Assembly: GCF_000153185.1 (NCBI RefSeq) | Contig: NZ_CH724153.1 | Location: 280,530 to 344,529 of the forward strand | Reading direction: 5' to 3' | DNA length: 64,000 bases | Origin: Reinekea blandensis MED297 | Lineage (GTDB): Bacteria; Pseudomonadota; Gammaproteobacteria; Pseudomonadales; Natronospirillaceae | In this document: positions 1-8,103 of the stretch, in pieces | Numbering within the stretch: the stretch's first letter is position 1 | Layout of the letters: every line of letters begins with the position of its first letter | Notes under the pieces: model-generated | What the model was told of the DNA's origin: nothing | Seen by the model: the letters and a program-made list of their open reading frames with translations, nothing else | Database searches by the model: none | Position numbers and translations under genes: made by a program

Positions 1-513
1 GGCGCCGAAGTTCCGGGTATGGCTGAGCCGCATCAGCAACCGTTTAACAACGGTTTCCGCGTTAAGCTGAATCAATCCGAAGTGGCCCTCGTGTTGATTC
101 TGCGCAGTCTCTACGACCGCGCACTGCGGGAAGGTCAGCTCGATGAACAGGGCTGTGTGCTGGTGTCCATCGAAAACATCACCATCTCATTGCGAAACCT
201 GTTGAAACGAACGTTGCCGGACAAACTGACGGAGCGTCGCCAATTGTTTGGTCGTCTGCGACAGCTTCGCCTGATTCAATTGAATCAGGAAATTCATGAA
301 GACTCGGCCGATCTTTGGATTCGTATCCGCCCGATGATCATCAGCTATGTCTCTGACGATGTTCTGTCCACCTTGTTGGGTGAACATTCGTCGGACTCTG
401 AAACTGTGACGGAGCCTGAGTTTGAAACAGCAGCGACGGCCGACACCGAAGAAGAACCCCGTTTACTGACGGATGATCTGCCTGAAGATCATTCTGTGTT
501 TACCAAGGAATAA
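1..513 (+). CDS. mksE: MksE/JetB-like condensin subunit (DUF4194), 5' end outside window
   Basis: This is the accessory (MukE-like) subunit of a bacterial SMC complex of the MksBEF/JetABC type, which bridges the kleisin to the SMC ATPase. The frame is open to base 1, and the ATG at 19 has no clear ribosome binding site, so I read it as 5'-truncated by the window edge. The visible part is a winged-helix-rich domain (about residues 15-120) with a DUF4194-like pattern of an arginine/leucine-rich helix followed by a WIRIRPMI strand, then an acidic tail. It sits six bases before the SMC gene. The kleisin gene (mksF/jetA) is presumably just upstream, outside the window. Family assignment rests on sequence pattern and neighbour. 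Confidence 0.75.
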   Translation, partial: GAEVPGMAEPHQQPFNNGFRVKLNQSEVALVLILRSLYDRALREGQLDEQGCVLVSIENITISLRNLLKRTLPDKLTERRQLFGRLRQLRLIQLNQEIHEDSADLWIRIRPMIISYVSDDVLSTLLGEHSSDSETVTEPEFETAATADTEEEPRLLTDDLPEDHSVFTKE

Positions 514-519
514 ATTGCC

Positions 520-3500
520 ATGCGGTTAAGACGATTTATATATGTTAACTGGGGAAACATCCCGGTCATGGATTTCGAGTTCGGACCGATTAATCTGTTT
601 TCCGGCGGTAATGGTTCCGGAAAGACCACGGCGGCGGATGCCATTCAGACCATTATGACGGCTGCGCACGACACACTGTTTCATTTCAACCCGGGACAGG
701 ATGAAGCGACGCAACGTGGCCGCGGTAAACAAGTCCGTACGCTGGCGTCGTATGTCATGGGTTGTGATGATGGCTCCTTTGCCCGCACCGAACCCACGGT
801 GGGTTATCTGGCCGCAGTCTTCCATCCAACGCAGGGTGAAAGTGCCGAACCGTTCACGGCCATCATCGGCGTCACGGCTTACATCGACAAAGCAGGCGCG
901 ACACCCGTGGCACGTCAGTCCGATATGATGTACATGATCGTCCCCGATGCTGAACTCACCAAGGCTGATTTCGTGCAGGATATCGATGGCGTCAGTCGTG
1001 TCGTATCACTGGATCGGCTGAACGCGCATTTCAAACATCAGAAAATTGAGTCCGCTGAAAAGTACGACACTAAAAAGCAATATCTGCGGCGTCTGTATTC
1101 TGCTCTGCGTGGTCGTAAAGATGCGATCAGTGAGCGCGAGGCGATGAACGCTGCGCGTTCTTTCTCACGGTTTATGGCGTACAAACCGGTAAAAAGTATT
1201 GATGGCTTTGTGGCTCAGGAAATTCTTGAGAAAAAAGATCTGGGCGAAGCCATTCGCACCGTCTCCGATCTGATGAAAACCATTAATGGTCTCGAAGGCG
1301 AAGCTAACCGTTTGAAATCGATTATCGATCGTCTGGTCCGGGCGCGAACGCAGGCTAATGGCTATGTTGATCGCTGGATTGAGTACAATGTTGCCGATTA
1401 TGTGGCGGCCAAATCCCGTTTTCTTGCTGACCAGAAAAAATACCTGGCCACCAAGTCTGAGCAGCAACGTGTGCGACACGAACTGGATCAGCTCAACGAC
1501 GACCTGGACATTGCCACGGAGCGTCGCAACCAGACCGATGAACAGCGTGTGTCGATGGAGGCCCGCAGGCTGGGTATCGGTGCTCTGCAGGATAAAGACC
1601 GTTTTGAAAACAAAATTGCAGCCTCAACCGCGACATTGCAAAAACAGGCAACGCCGTTGCTGGAGCAGAACGATGCTCTGGAAGGTACCTTGTCAGCCTC
1701 GGCTGTCATTCATAAAACGCTGTTAACGTCGTCACTGGCGACTGAGTTGCCGTCGATGGCTGACAAGTCATTGCTGCAGACGTCCAAAAAAGTGGCTCAG
1801 TCTCAGGCGCTGGGTATCGATTTTCGCAGTTTGCTCAATCAGGATTGGATCGATATTTCGCCGCTGGAACAACATCTGGACTCGGCCATCGCACAACAGG
1901 CACTGCTCAATGAATGGCGGGAACTGTGGTTCAATGCTGAACTGCATGCGGATGGTGTATCGCGCCGCGATCAGTTGCAAAGACTGGTGGATCGACGTGA
2001 ACAGAAACTGATGCAGGTGCGCACCAATCTGTCACGTAAGCAGCAGGACATCGACAGTCTGTCGACTGAGCAGATCAACTATCCGTATCATGTGCGGATG
2101 GCTCTGGAAGCCATTCGTCGAGAGTGTCCTGAAGCCGACACTCGCGTTCTCTGCGACCACGTCGAGGTGGTAGACGAAAAATGGCAGGCGGCCGTCGAAG
2201 GCTATATGGGTGGTGCCCGTTTTGCGATCCTTGTCGAAGCCGACTATGAAGCACAGGCGATTCAAATCGTCCGCGGCCTGCCGAAAGACAATCGCGCCCG
2301 CGTCATTCAGGGCAGTAAAGCCCGTCAGGATGCCGCTAGGGTGTCGTTACCAGCTAACTCTATTGTGCACCTGATGTCTTTTGATCATGCCGTCGCCAAA
2401 GCTTATGTCACCGCCAGTTATGGTCTGGTGGAACAGGCAAAAGACGCTCAGGCGCTGAAGTCGATTCGGCGTGGTGTCACCGCGAACGGGTTGGGCAGTG
2501 GTGCCTATGCTATGTATCGCTGTGATATTCCGGAAAGCGAACTGGTGTTCGGGCAGGGCGCACGGGAAAAAGCGCTGTCGGCCAAAAAGCGAGAGCTGAA
2601 CGAACTGGCGACGCAGGCTAATGAGTTACAGGCGCGTGTCAGTGAGGTCAGTGAGCTCTACAAAGCAGTGAACCAGTTGCGACACCTGCAGCATGGGCAG
2701 TTAATGCGTGACATGCTGGAAACTCAGCGTGAGTTGCGAAAAGCCGAACAGGCACTTGCAGCACTTGACCTCAGCGATGCTCAAGGTATTGAAGAAGAGT
2801 ATCGCGCGGTGGTTACACAGCTTAACGAGTTGAACCAGAAGATTCGCGATGGTGATGAGAAGAAAGGGTCGCTGAACCAGCGGATTGAAGCCCTGACTCG
2901 CCAGTGCGAGTTGCTTAGCGCTCAACAGGAAAAAACCGAGTTGCGGGCAGAAGAAAAAGAGCAGTATCTGCGTGATATCGTTGAAGTCTGGCCAAACTTT
3001 GATGTTGAAAAACGTCTGGCTGAAGCCGACCAGCAAGCCGAAGATTCGGACGCAGATACAGAAGAGAATCTGCGCAAATCGCTGGAAAGTGAGTTAAATG
3101 CCAAGTCGCATGAGTTCGAGCAGCTGTTAAAAGAACATAATCAGGATTGTCAGCCACAGGATGCCATTGTTGTCGAACTGAACTACAGCGTGTTGCACAA
3201 CGTCGAGTTTTTCCGAGGCATGGTCGGGTTGGCGCGCGACGTAGATCGGGTGCATAACCGTGTTAAAAACAACGTCCTGGTGGAAAAGGTTGACCAGCTT
3301 GGTGTTTTGAAAGAAAGCTTTAACAGCGCGTTTGTGACCAATCTGTGCCACTCGATTCACCAGGCGATCAATGATGGTAAAAAGGTGTTGATGGACCTGA
3401 ACCGGGAACTGGAACACCATCGCTTCGGTGCGGATCGCGAACGCTACTGGTTTGATTACGAATGGGTGCCGGAATTTAAAGAGTATTGGCATTTCTTTGA

Positions 3501-4149
3501 TGAAGTTTACAAAAGCCCATCCATTGGTGAAGGCAAAACGCTTTTTGACACCACCTTAAGTGCCCGATCGCTGAAAATACGCGATCAGTTGATGGAGATG
3601 CTGCTGGACGCGGACGAACAGAAAGCGCTACGGGAGTTGGAACGGATTTCTGATTATCGTAACTACCGAAGTTATGAAATTTATAAACAACCGGAAGGCA
3701 AACAACCCATTGCGCTGAGTCAGTACGGTACCGGCTCTGGTGGTCAGCTTGAAACACCGGCCTACATCATCCGGTCGGCGGCGATTACTTCGGCTTTCCG
3801 GTTTAACGAAGGTGACAGCCATCTGCGCATGGTGCTGGTCGATGAAGCCTTTTCAAAAATGGATGAAACCCGGTCTAAAGAGGTGATTCGCTACCTGACG
3901 GAGTCGTTAGGACTGCAATTGCTCTTTATTATGCCGACCAGTAAGTCCGGGCCGTTTATGGACATGATTTCGAATCAGTTTGTGTTCTCAAAAGTGCCGT
4001 TGTTAAATGGACAGCGGCGCGGAGAGCTGAGTACCAAGGTGCTGGTGGATCGCCAGCAATGCAATCAGGAAAAAATTCAGGAGCTGTGGGCGAATCACCG
4101 TAAAGTGATCCGTAAGCAGGCCGAACTCGATTTTTTGGAGGGACTGTAA
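520..4149 (+). CDS. mksB: MksB/JetC-like SMC ATPase of a condensin-like complex
   Basis: This large SMC-like ATPase would form the DNA-translocating core of an MksBEF condensin (chromosome organisation) or a Wadjet-type plasmid-restricting complex. The Walker A GGNGSGKT lies near residues 29-36, the ABC signature SGGQ near 1073-1076, and the Walker B MVLVDEAF with catalytic glutamate near 1104-1109. Two long coiled-coil arms (roughly 290-360, 490-530 and 680-900) flank a hinge-like globular region at about 530-680. At 1209 residues it is longer than typical SMCs' heads alone and fits MksB/JetC. The expected topoisomerase-like nuclease (JetD/MksG) does not follow; upp does. That argues for a chromosomal MksBEF, though a distant nuclease gene cannot be excluded. 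Confidence 0.82.
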   Translation: MRLRRFIYVNWGNIPVMDFEFGPINLFSGGNGSGKTTAADAIQTIMTAAHDTLFHFNPGQDEATQRGRGKQVRTLASYVMGCDDGSFARTEPTVGYLAAVFHPTQGESAEPFTAIIGVTAYIDKAGATPVARQSDMMYMIVPDAELTKADFVQDIDGVSRVVSLDRLNAHFKHQKIESAEKYDTKKQYLRRLYSALRGRKDAISEREAMNAARSFSRFMAYKPVKSIDGFVAQEILEKKDLGEAIRTVSDLMKTINGLEGEANRLKSIIDRLVRARTQANGYVDRWIEYNVADYVAAKSRFLADQKKYLATKSEQQRVRHELDQLNDDLDIATERRNQTDEQRVSMEARRLGIGALQDKDRFENKIAASTATLQKQATPLLEQNDALEGTLSASAVIHKTLLTSSLATELPSMADKSLLQTSKKVAQSQALGIDFRSLLNQDWIDISPLEQHLDSAIAQQALLNEWRELWFNAELHADGVSRRDQLQRLVDRREQKLMQVRTNLSRKQQDIDSLSTEQINYPYHVRMALEAIRRECPEADTRVLCDHVEVVDEKWQAAVEGYMGGARFAILVEADYEAQAIQIVRGLPKDNRARVIQGSKARQDAARVSLPANSIVHLMSFDHAVAKAYVTASYGLVEQAKDAQALKSIRRGVTANGLGSGAYAMYRCDIPESELVFGQGAREKALSAKKRELNELATQANELQARVSEVSELYKAVNQLRHLQHGQLMRDMLETQRELRKAEQALAALDLSDAQGIEEEYRAVVTQLNELNQKIRDGDEKKGSLNQRIEALTRQCELLSAQQEKTELRAEEKEQYLRDIVEVWPNFDVEKRLAEADQQAEDSDADTEENLRKSLESELNAKSHEFEQLLKEHNQDCQPQDAIVVELNYSVLHNVEFFRGMVGLARDVDRVHNRVKNNVLVEKVDQLGVLKESFNSAFVTNLCHSIHQAINDGKKVLMDLNRELEHHRFGADRERYWFDYEWVPEFKEYWHFFDEVYKSPSIGEGKTLFDTTLSARSLKIRDQLMEMLLDADEQKALRELERISDYRNYRSYEIYKQPEGKQPIALSQYGTGSGGQLETPAYIIRSAAITSAFRFNEGDSHLRMVLVDEAFSKMDETRSKEVIRYLTESLGLQLLFIMPTSKSGPFMDMISNQFVFSKVPLLNGQRRGELSTKVLVDRQQCNQEKIQELWANHRKVIRKQAELDFLEGL

Positions 4150-4779
4150 ATGGCCGTTATCGAGATTAAACATCCATTGTTGGCACACAAAGTCGGCATC
4201 ATGCGTGAGCAGGGTATTTCAACGAAGCAGTTCCGGGAGCTGGCGTCAGAAATCGGCAATCTGCTGACCTATGAAGCGACCCGAAGCTTATCGACCGACG
4301 AGGTTGAAATTGATGCCTGGGATGGCAGTCGCCTGACTGTAGAGCGTATTAAGGGTAAAAAAATTACCGTGGTGCCTATCTTGCGAGCGGGGCTCGGAAT
4401 GATGGATGGCGTACTGCAGCTCATTCCGTCGGCTCGAGTCAGTGTGGTCGGTCTGTACCGGGACGAAGAGTCCCTCGAACCGGTCTACTACTTCGACAAA
4501 GTGGTTGAAGATGTCGCTGAACGAACCGCGTTGATTGTCGACCCGATGCTGGCGACCGGCGGGTCGATGGTGGCTACCATCGATATGCTCAAGCAGAAAG
4601 GGTGTAAAAACATTCTGGGCCTGTGCCTGATTGGCGCGCCTGAAGGGGCCGCCGCCATTGAAAAAGCGCATCCGGATGTAGATCTGTATGTTGCGGCCAT
4701 GGATGAAAAGCTGAACGAACATGGTTACATTGTCCCCGGTCTCGGTGATGCCGGAGACAAGCTGTTCGGTACTCGCTGA
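4150..4779 (+). CDS. upp: Uracil phosphoribosyltransferase
   Basis: Upp salvages uracil by condensing it with PRPP to UMP in the cytoplasm. The 209-residue product aligns along its whole length with the E. coli-type enzyme. The PRPP-binding segment is [13 protein letters not shown] (about residues 126-138), and the uracil-binding C-terminus contains [12 protein letters not shown]. The ATG follows the mksB stop codon directly with no intervening base, so translation is probably coupled to the SMC gene. That arrangement is unusual, since upp is more often next to uraA or alone. A GC-rich hairpin follows the gene. Confidence 0.96.
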   Translation: MAVIEIKHPLLAHKVGIMREQGISTKQFRELASEIGNLLTYEATRSLSTDEVEIDAWDGSRLTVERIKGKKITVVPILRAGLGMMDGVLQLIPSARVSVVGLYRDEESLEPVYYFDKVVEDVAERTALIVDPMLATGGSMVATIDMLKQKGCKNILGLCLIGAPEGAAAIEKAHPDVDLYVAAMDEKLNEHGYIVPGLGDAGDKLFGTR

Positions 4780-4796
4780 ACGCTGTTTAAATTCAC

Positions 4797-4833
4797 GCCT
4801 TCAGAGCTGCGATTGTGTCGCGGCGCTGAAGGC
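4797..4833 (+). terminator. Hairpin after upp
   Basis: GCCTTCAG and CTGAAGGC form a perfect 8-bp stem with a 21-base loop just downstream of the upp stop. The following bases are not a clean T tract, so it is a weak intrinsic terminator or an RNA 3'-end stabiliser. Confidence 0.4.
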
Positions 4834-4959
4834 TTCACAATATTTAACAAATTGTCACCAAAATCTCGCATTTTAGCGAAAACCGTCTAAATTAAGGGGT
4901 GTTTTAAACGACCTATCCGGGTTTCCAACCCAACAAAAAATAGCAGGGCAGGTGCGCCA

Positions 4960-5691
4960 GTGGGATACAGTGCAGATGCGGTTCAGAAAAAAAATATCCT
5001 GATCGTCGATGATGATCACGAGTTTGCTTCGCGTTTACGTGAGTATCTGAGCAGCAATGAGTATGACGTGTCGATTGAATCCGATGCTTCCACCGCATTG
5101 TCTCGCATTCGCGACGATCAGCCCGACCTGGTCATCCTGGAAGTCGACCTTCGGGGCGAGTCTGGTCTGACCATCTGTAAGTTATCCCGAAAAGATTTCC
5201 GCGGCGGATTGGTATTGCTCAGCCACCGGATGGACGAGCTCGATCAGGTGCTCGGACTCGATATGGGGGCTGATGACTACATAGCTCGCACGACCGCCCC
5301 TCGACTGATTCTTGCACGCTGCCAGGCCATCTTGCGTCGGGCAGAACGGCTGGAGTTGTCCCACAATGGACACTCCGATGAGCGGCTGGAGTTTGGTGAC
5401 CTGATTATCGATAACACCATGCGGGAAGCCTGGCTCGATCGCCAACCGATTGACCTGACCAGCGCCGAGTTCGACCTATTGTGGCTGCTATCAAGTCATG
5501 CTGGAGAAGTGCTGACTCGTGAGGAAATATTCTCCCAGCTGAGGGGCATAGAGTACGACGGTCAGGACCGCTCTGTTGATGTTCGGGTGTCTCGGATTCG
5601 ACCCAAAGTCGGTGATGACCCGATCCACCCCAGACGCATCAAGACCGTTCGGTCAAAAGGCTATTTGTTTGTGGGTGACGTCAGTCCCTGA
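4960..5691 (+). CDS. RstA-like OmpR-family response regulator with Glu at the phosphoacceptor site
   Basis: A DNA-binding response regulator: receiver domain (about 12-125) and OmpR/PhoB winged helix (about 145-240). The DNA-binding half closely follows the RstA pattern (YDGQDRSVDVRVSR, RIKTVRSKGYLF). The receiver keeps the acidic pair at VDDDHE. However, the position that normally carries the phosphorylated Asp is Glu61 (LVILEVDLRG, codon GAA at 5140-5142), and the conserved Lys after DDYI is Arg. Such a protein is unlikely to be phosphorylated in the usual way and may be constitutively active. Asp63 is nearby but out of register. No histidine kinase gene lies beside it. The start is GTG; the nearby ATG is out of frame. 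Confidence 0.85.
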   Translation: MGYSADAVQKKNILIVDDDHEFASRLREYLSSNEYDVSIESDASTALSRIRDDQPDLVILEVDLRGESGLTICKLSRKDFRGGLVLLSHRMDELDQVLGLDMGADDYIARTTAPRLILARCQAILRRAERLELSHNGHSDERLEFGDLIIDNTMREAWLDRQPIDLTSAEFDLLWLLSSHAGEVLTREEIFSQLRGIEYDGQDRSVDVRVSRIRPKVGDDPIHPRRIKTVRSKGYLFVGDVSP

Positions 5692-5694
5692 AGA

Positions 5695-5713
5695 AGGCAC
5701 CTTTGCTGTGCCT
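5695..5713. terminator. Short hairpin between convergent genes
   Basis: AGGCAC and GTGCCT form a 6-bp stem with a 7-base loop between the convergent ends of the response regulator gene and rsmC. It lacks a strong T tract, so the terminator role is tentative. Confidence 0.3.
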
Positions 5714-5718
5714 GAAAG

Positions 5719-6678
5719 TCAGCGAAGCGTCACTTTTTGCACTTTAAAGCCACGTTCACGCACCAGCGTTTCCGGCGCACTGAAAGCCGAATCGAGATGC
5801 ATCTGGTAGTTCAGAAAATCATTGATCACCCAAATGAACTGACCTCCGGGTTTTAACCACAGATGTGCCTGGGCAAAAAGTTTTTCTGTTGCGGCATAAG
5901 CCGTACGTAAACCCTGGTGGAATGGCGGATTGCTCACCAGGGCGTCATAACGCTGTGCCGGTAAACTCTCCAGTCCATCGCTCCAGTGAATGAAGGCTTT
6001 GTTCGTTAGTTGGTTTTCCTGCACCGTGCGGTTTGCCGATCTGACGGCGAGTAAATCAATCTCAACGGCATCGACCCGGCGGACTGAAGGCTGCTTAGCT
6101 AACGCCGAGGTCAGAATCCCGCTACCGGCCCCGAACTCGAGCAGCTCACCGTGAAACTCTGGTAACGTCGACAACAGGACTTCGGTTCCCTTGTCGAGTC
6201 GACCGGCACTGAACACACCGGGAAGCGCATAGCCGGTTAAATCCTGCCAGCTGAATGTTGTCCACTGTTCTTCGGCGGATGGCTGATCGGTGTTGTTGGT
6301 CACTTCAAATAAACTGCAATGTCGTGCGGAATCCAGCTTTGTTACTTCCCAGTGCGGCAGACGTTTAGGCAAGCTTTTAATGCCGCCGTTGTTCTCGCCG
6401 ACAATCCACAGTCGCTGTCCCGGCTGTAACGTCTTTTGCAATCGGTCCAGCCACCACGCCAGTCGGTCTTTAGCTTTCGGGTAATGCAGAACATTGAGCG
6501 GTGAGGTCGCTAATCCCGTGGATTCACTGGAAAATTGATTGTCCGGTGCCCAGTTAAGGTTAAAAACGCGATCATCAGAGTCAATCAGGTTGGAAGGCAA
6601 TGGTGTATCAAACCAGGAAACCGGCGTCAGGGACAGTTCGTCCCGATGCCGGTCCAGTAGTTGAAGCGTTGGTGTCAT
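5719..6678 (-). CDS. rsmC: RsmC-like 16S rRNA (guanine-N2) methyltransferase
   Basis: A class I SAM-dependent methyltransferase related to RsmC, which methylates G1207 of 16S rRNA in the 30S subunit. The N-terminal half is a degenerate methyltransferase-like domain, including the LHYPKAKDRLAWWL segment typical of the family. The C-terminal catalytic domain has the SAM motif LEFGAGSGILTSAL (about 197-210), an acidic VEID strand end, and the catalytic NPPF motif (VSNPPFHQG, about 250). At 319 residues it is a little shorter than the E. coli enzyme. It is convergent with the response regulator. Confidence 0.85.
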   Translation of the reverse strand: MTPTLQLLDRHRDELSLTPVSWFDTPLPSNLIDSDDRVFNLNWAPDNQFSSESTGLATSPLNVLHYPKAKDRLAWWLDRLQKTLQPGQRLWIVGENNGGIKSLPKRLPHWEVTKLDSARHCSLFEVTNNTDQPSAEEQWTTFSWQDLTGYALPGVFSAGRLDKGTEVLLSTLPEFHGELLEFGAGSGILTSALAKQPSVRRVDAVEIDLLAVRSANRTVQENQLTNKAFIHWSDGLESLPAQRYDALVSNPPFHQGLRTAYAATEKLFAQAHLWLKPGGQFIWVINDFLNYQMHLDSAFSAPETLVRERGFKVQKVTLR

Positions 6679-6748
6679 GATGTCTGTCTAAGCTAGCAAA
6701 GGCCGAAGCTTATCAGATTCGTGGACTAACCGGCAGACATCCTGATCG

Positions 6749-6931
6749 CTAGCGGCGCTGAAGACGATCCTGAATGGCTTTGTAACGCTGAACGGCATCT
6801 TTGGGCAGCATTTTCATGCCCTGAACATCTTCAGTGGGCAGCAGGTTTTCCCGAATGTATCGTTTCAGGGTTACTTCGGTGACACCGAGCAGTTTTGCTG
6901 CCTGATCTATTGTAAAGTGCTGGTCGGACAT
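6749..6931 (-). CDS. Small MerR/excisionase-like HTH protein
   Basis: A 60-residue protein that is essentially one helix-turn-helix of the MerR/excisionase (HTH_17) type: FTIDQAAKLLGVTEVTLKRY followed by a short wing and a basic helical tail (RYKAIQDRLQRR). I chose the ATG at 6931 because a strong GGAGGAAG lies seven bases upstream; the longer frame starting at 6949 has no such site. It has no effector-binding domain, so it probably acts as a small DNA-binding regulator. The transcript would pass a hairpin with a T8 tract just before this ribosome binding site (see the leader entry). The target is unknown. Confidence 0.65.
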   Translation of the reverse strand: MSDQHFTIDQAAKLLGVTEVTLKRYIRENLLPTEDVQGMKMLPKDAVQRYKAIQDRLQRR

Positions 6932-6947
6932 TCGCTTCCTCCGTGAC

Positions 6948-7003
6948 AAAAAAAACGGACACTGAAAGTCAGTGTCCGAAAGTCATGGGGCAGAGCCCAC
7001 ATG
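6948..7003 (-). promoter_or_regulatory. Structured leader with intrinsic terminator ahead of the HTH gene
   Basis: Read on the minus strand, two hairpins precede the HTH gene. First is CATG-GGGC-TCT-GCCC-CATG (6984-7003, one bulged base). Second is a perfect 9-bp stem CGGACACTG/CAGTGTCCG with a 5-base loop (6956-6978), followed at once by eight Ts (6948-6955) and then by the ribosome binding site. This has the form of an intrinsic terminator in a 5' leader. It could attenuate the HTH gene or end a small RNA transcribed from about 7060 leftwards. Confidence 0.5.
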
Positions 7004-7189
7004 GGAGTAGTCACCATACTGCTGCTGCTACGATCAACAGTAAGGATTAATATAGTCCAAAAAATGAGCATTGCTGTCTCGAAATCGTCAATGGGATTAT
7101 TTATTCTGACTTTCTGTCACACTTTAAGACTTAACCGCTGAGCGCTGGCTTTCAGAGGGATCTCTAGTGACGCTGCAACGTAAGATTTT

Positions 7190-7765
7190 TTGTTATTAAT
7201 TTATTATTTCTTATTCATTGCGCATACGAATGCCGAGGTGATCGGCGGGTATGACCGTCAGCGCCTGATGTTGAAGTTTCAGTCAATGTTGGAGCAACAT
7301 TATCGGGCGCATCCTCTGGTTGTGAATCAAAGTCTGTTTCCAACAGAAATCGATGAGTCAGCGGACACCGATGCCCGGCGCCTGTACGACGTACTCAGCG
7401 AAGAAGGCCTGCTTCAGCGCGACGTTGTCATTCATGAGTCTGAAGGCCAAGGTGCACTGATAACCCGGGGATTTCGATACCGTTTGAGAGAGAATCGCCC
7501 TGGCAGTCGCATTGTGATGGGTCTGGTTGATGTTTTGGGGATTGATCGTTGGCAGACCGAACAGCAGCCGGAGTCGTCTCAGATCCTGTACCAGGTTTCA
7601 TTTCGCTGGCAGCTTTCTCAGCCGGCACCGTGGTTGTGGGCGCCGTCATTGCGACGGAATGACGACCTGGCCAAGCTGTTAAACACCTTGGCAGAACCCA
7701 CAACGGGTCAGGCCGTTTTCGTTTGGCGTGAGAATCAATGGCAGTTGCAATCGACCGACCTTTAA
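7190..7765 (+). CDS. Hypothetical exported protein
   Basis: I do not recognise this family. The 191-residue product starts with a short hydrophobic stretch (LLIYYFLFIAHTNA) that looks like a signal peptide. It is followed by a mixed alpha/beta region with the pattern RGFRYRLRENRPGSRIVMGLVDVLGI and a C-terminal strand FVWRENQWQL. The earliest possible start is TTG at 7190, because TAA at 7181 closes the frame; the ribosome binding site is poor. The next in-frame ATG (about 7268) would remove the hydrophobic leader. It is convergent with the next gene. Confidence 0.5.
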   Translation: MLLIYYFLFIAHTNAEVIGGYDRQRLMLKFQSMLEQHYRAHPLVVNQSLFPTEIDESADTDARRLYDVLSEEGLLQRDVVIHESEGQGALITRGFRYRLRENRPGSRIVMGLVDVLGIDRWQTEQQPESSQILYQVSFRWQLSQPAPWLWAPSLRRNDDLAKLLNTLAEPTTGQAVFVWRENQWQLQSTDL

Positions 7766-7788
7766 AAAAAGACGGTACATAACGAACC

Positions 7789-8103
7789 TCAGTGCGTTCG
7801 CACCGCCAGCCGTTGGTTCACTTTCGCCAGCAGTCGACTGAGGTGAGTGGGCATCCCTGCACCATTTTTGTCTTCCTGCAGCAACAGTAATCGTGTCACG
7901 CGTGTCAGGATGACGGTCCAGTCATCCGCGATAAAGCATCCGGTTGGTAACTGATATAAGGCATCTAGCAGCAGATTGCGTTCGGGCAACGAATGACTCG
8001 GACCATCAGCGAGTGCTAACAGCAGATCTGCAGCTTGTCGGCGTCGCATGAACAGCAGGTTCGAGGTATGTCCCTGATGTGGGCTTGGTTCTGAAGTCAG
8101 CAT
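7789..8103 (-). CDS. Hypothetical protein, helical
   Basis: A 104-residue, leucine/arginine-rich helical protein (RRRQAADLLLALADG, TRVTRLLLLQEDKNG) with no family I can name. The ATG at 8103 is preceded by GAGGAA at suitable spacing, so I prefer it to the upstream ATG at 8118. It has no signal peptide or membrane segment. It is convergent with the hypothetical exported protein and separated from it by about 20 bases. Confidence 0.5.
   Translation of the reverse strand: MLTSEPSPHQGHTSNLLFMRRRQAADLLLALADGPSHSLPERNLLLDALYQLPTGCFIADDWTVILTRVTRLLLLQEDKNGAGMPTHLSRLLAKVNQRLAVRTH

Noticed and set aside
520..4149. Calling this a Wadjet anti-plasmid defence system
   Set aside because: Only the MukE-like and SMC-like genes are visible, and the diagnostic JetD nuclease gene does not follow. 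The neighbours are housekeeping, so MksBEF is the safer reading.
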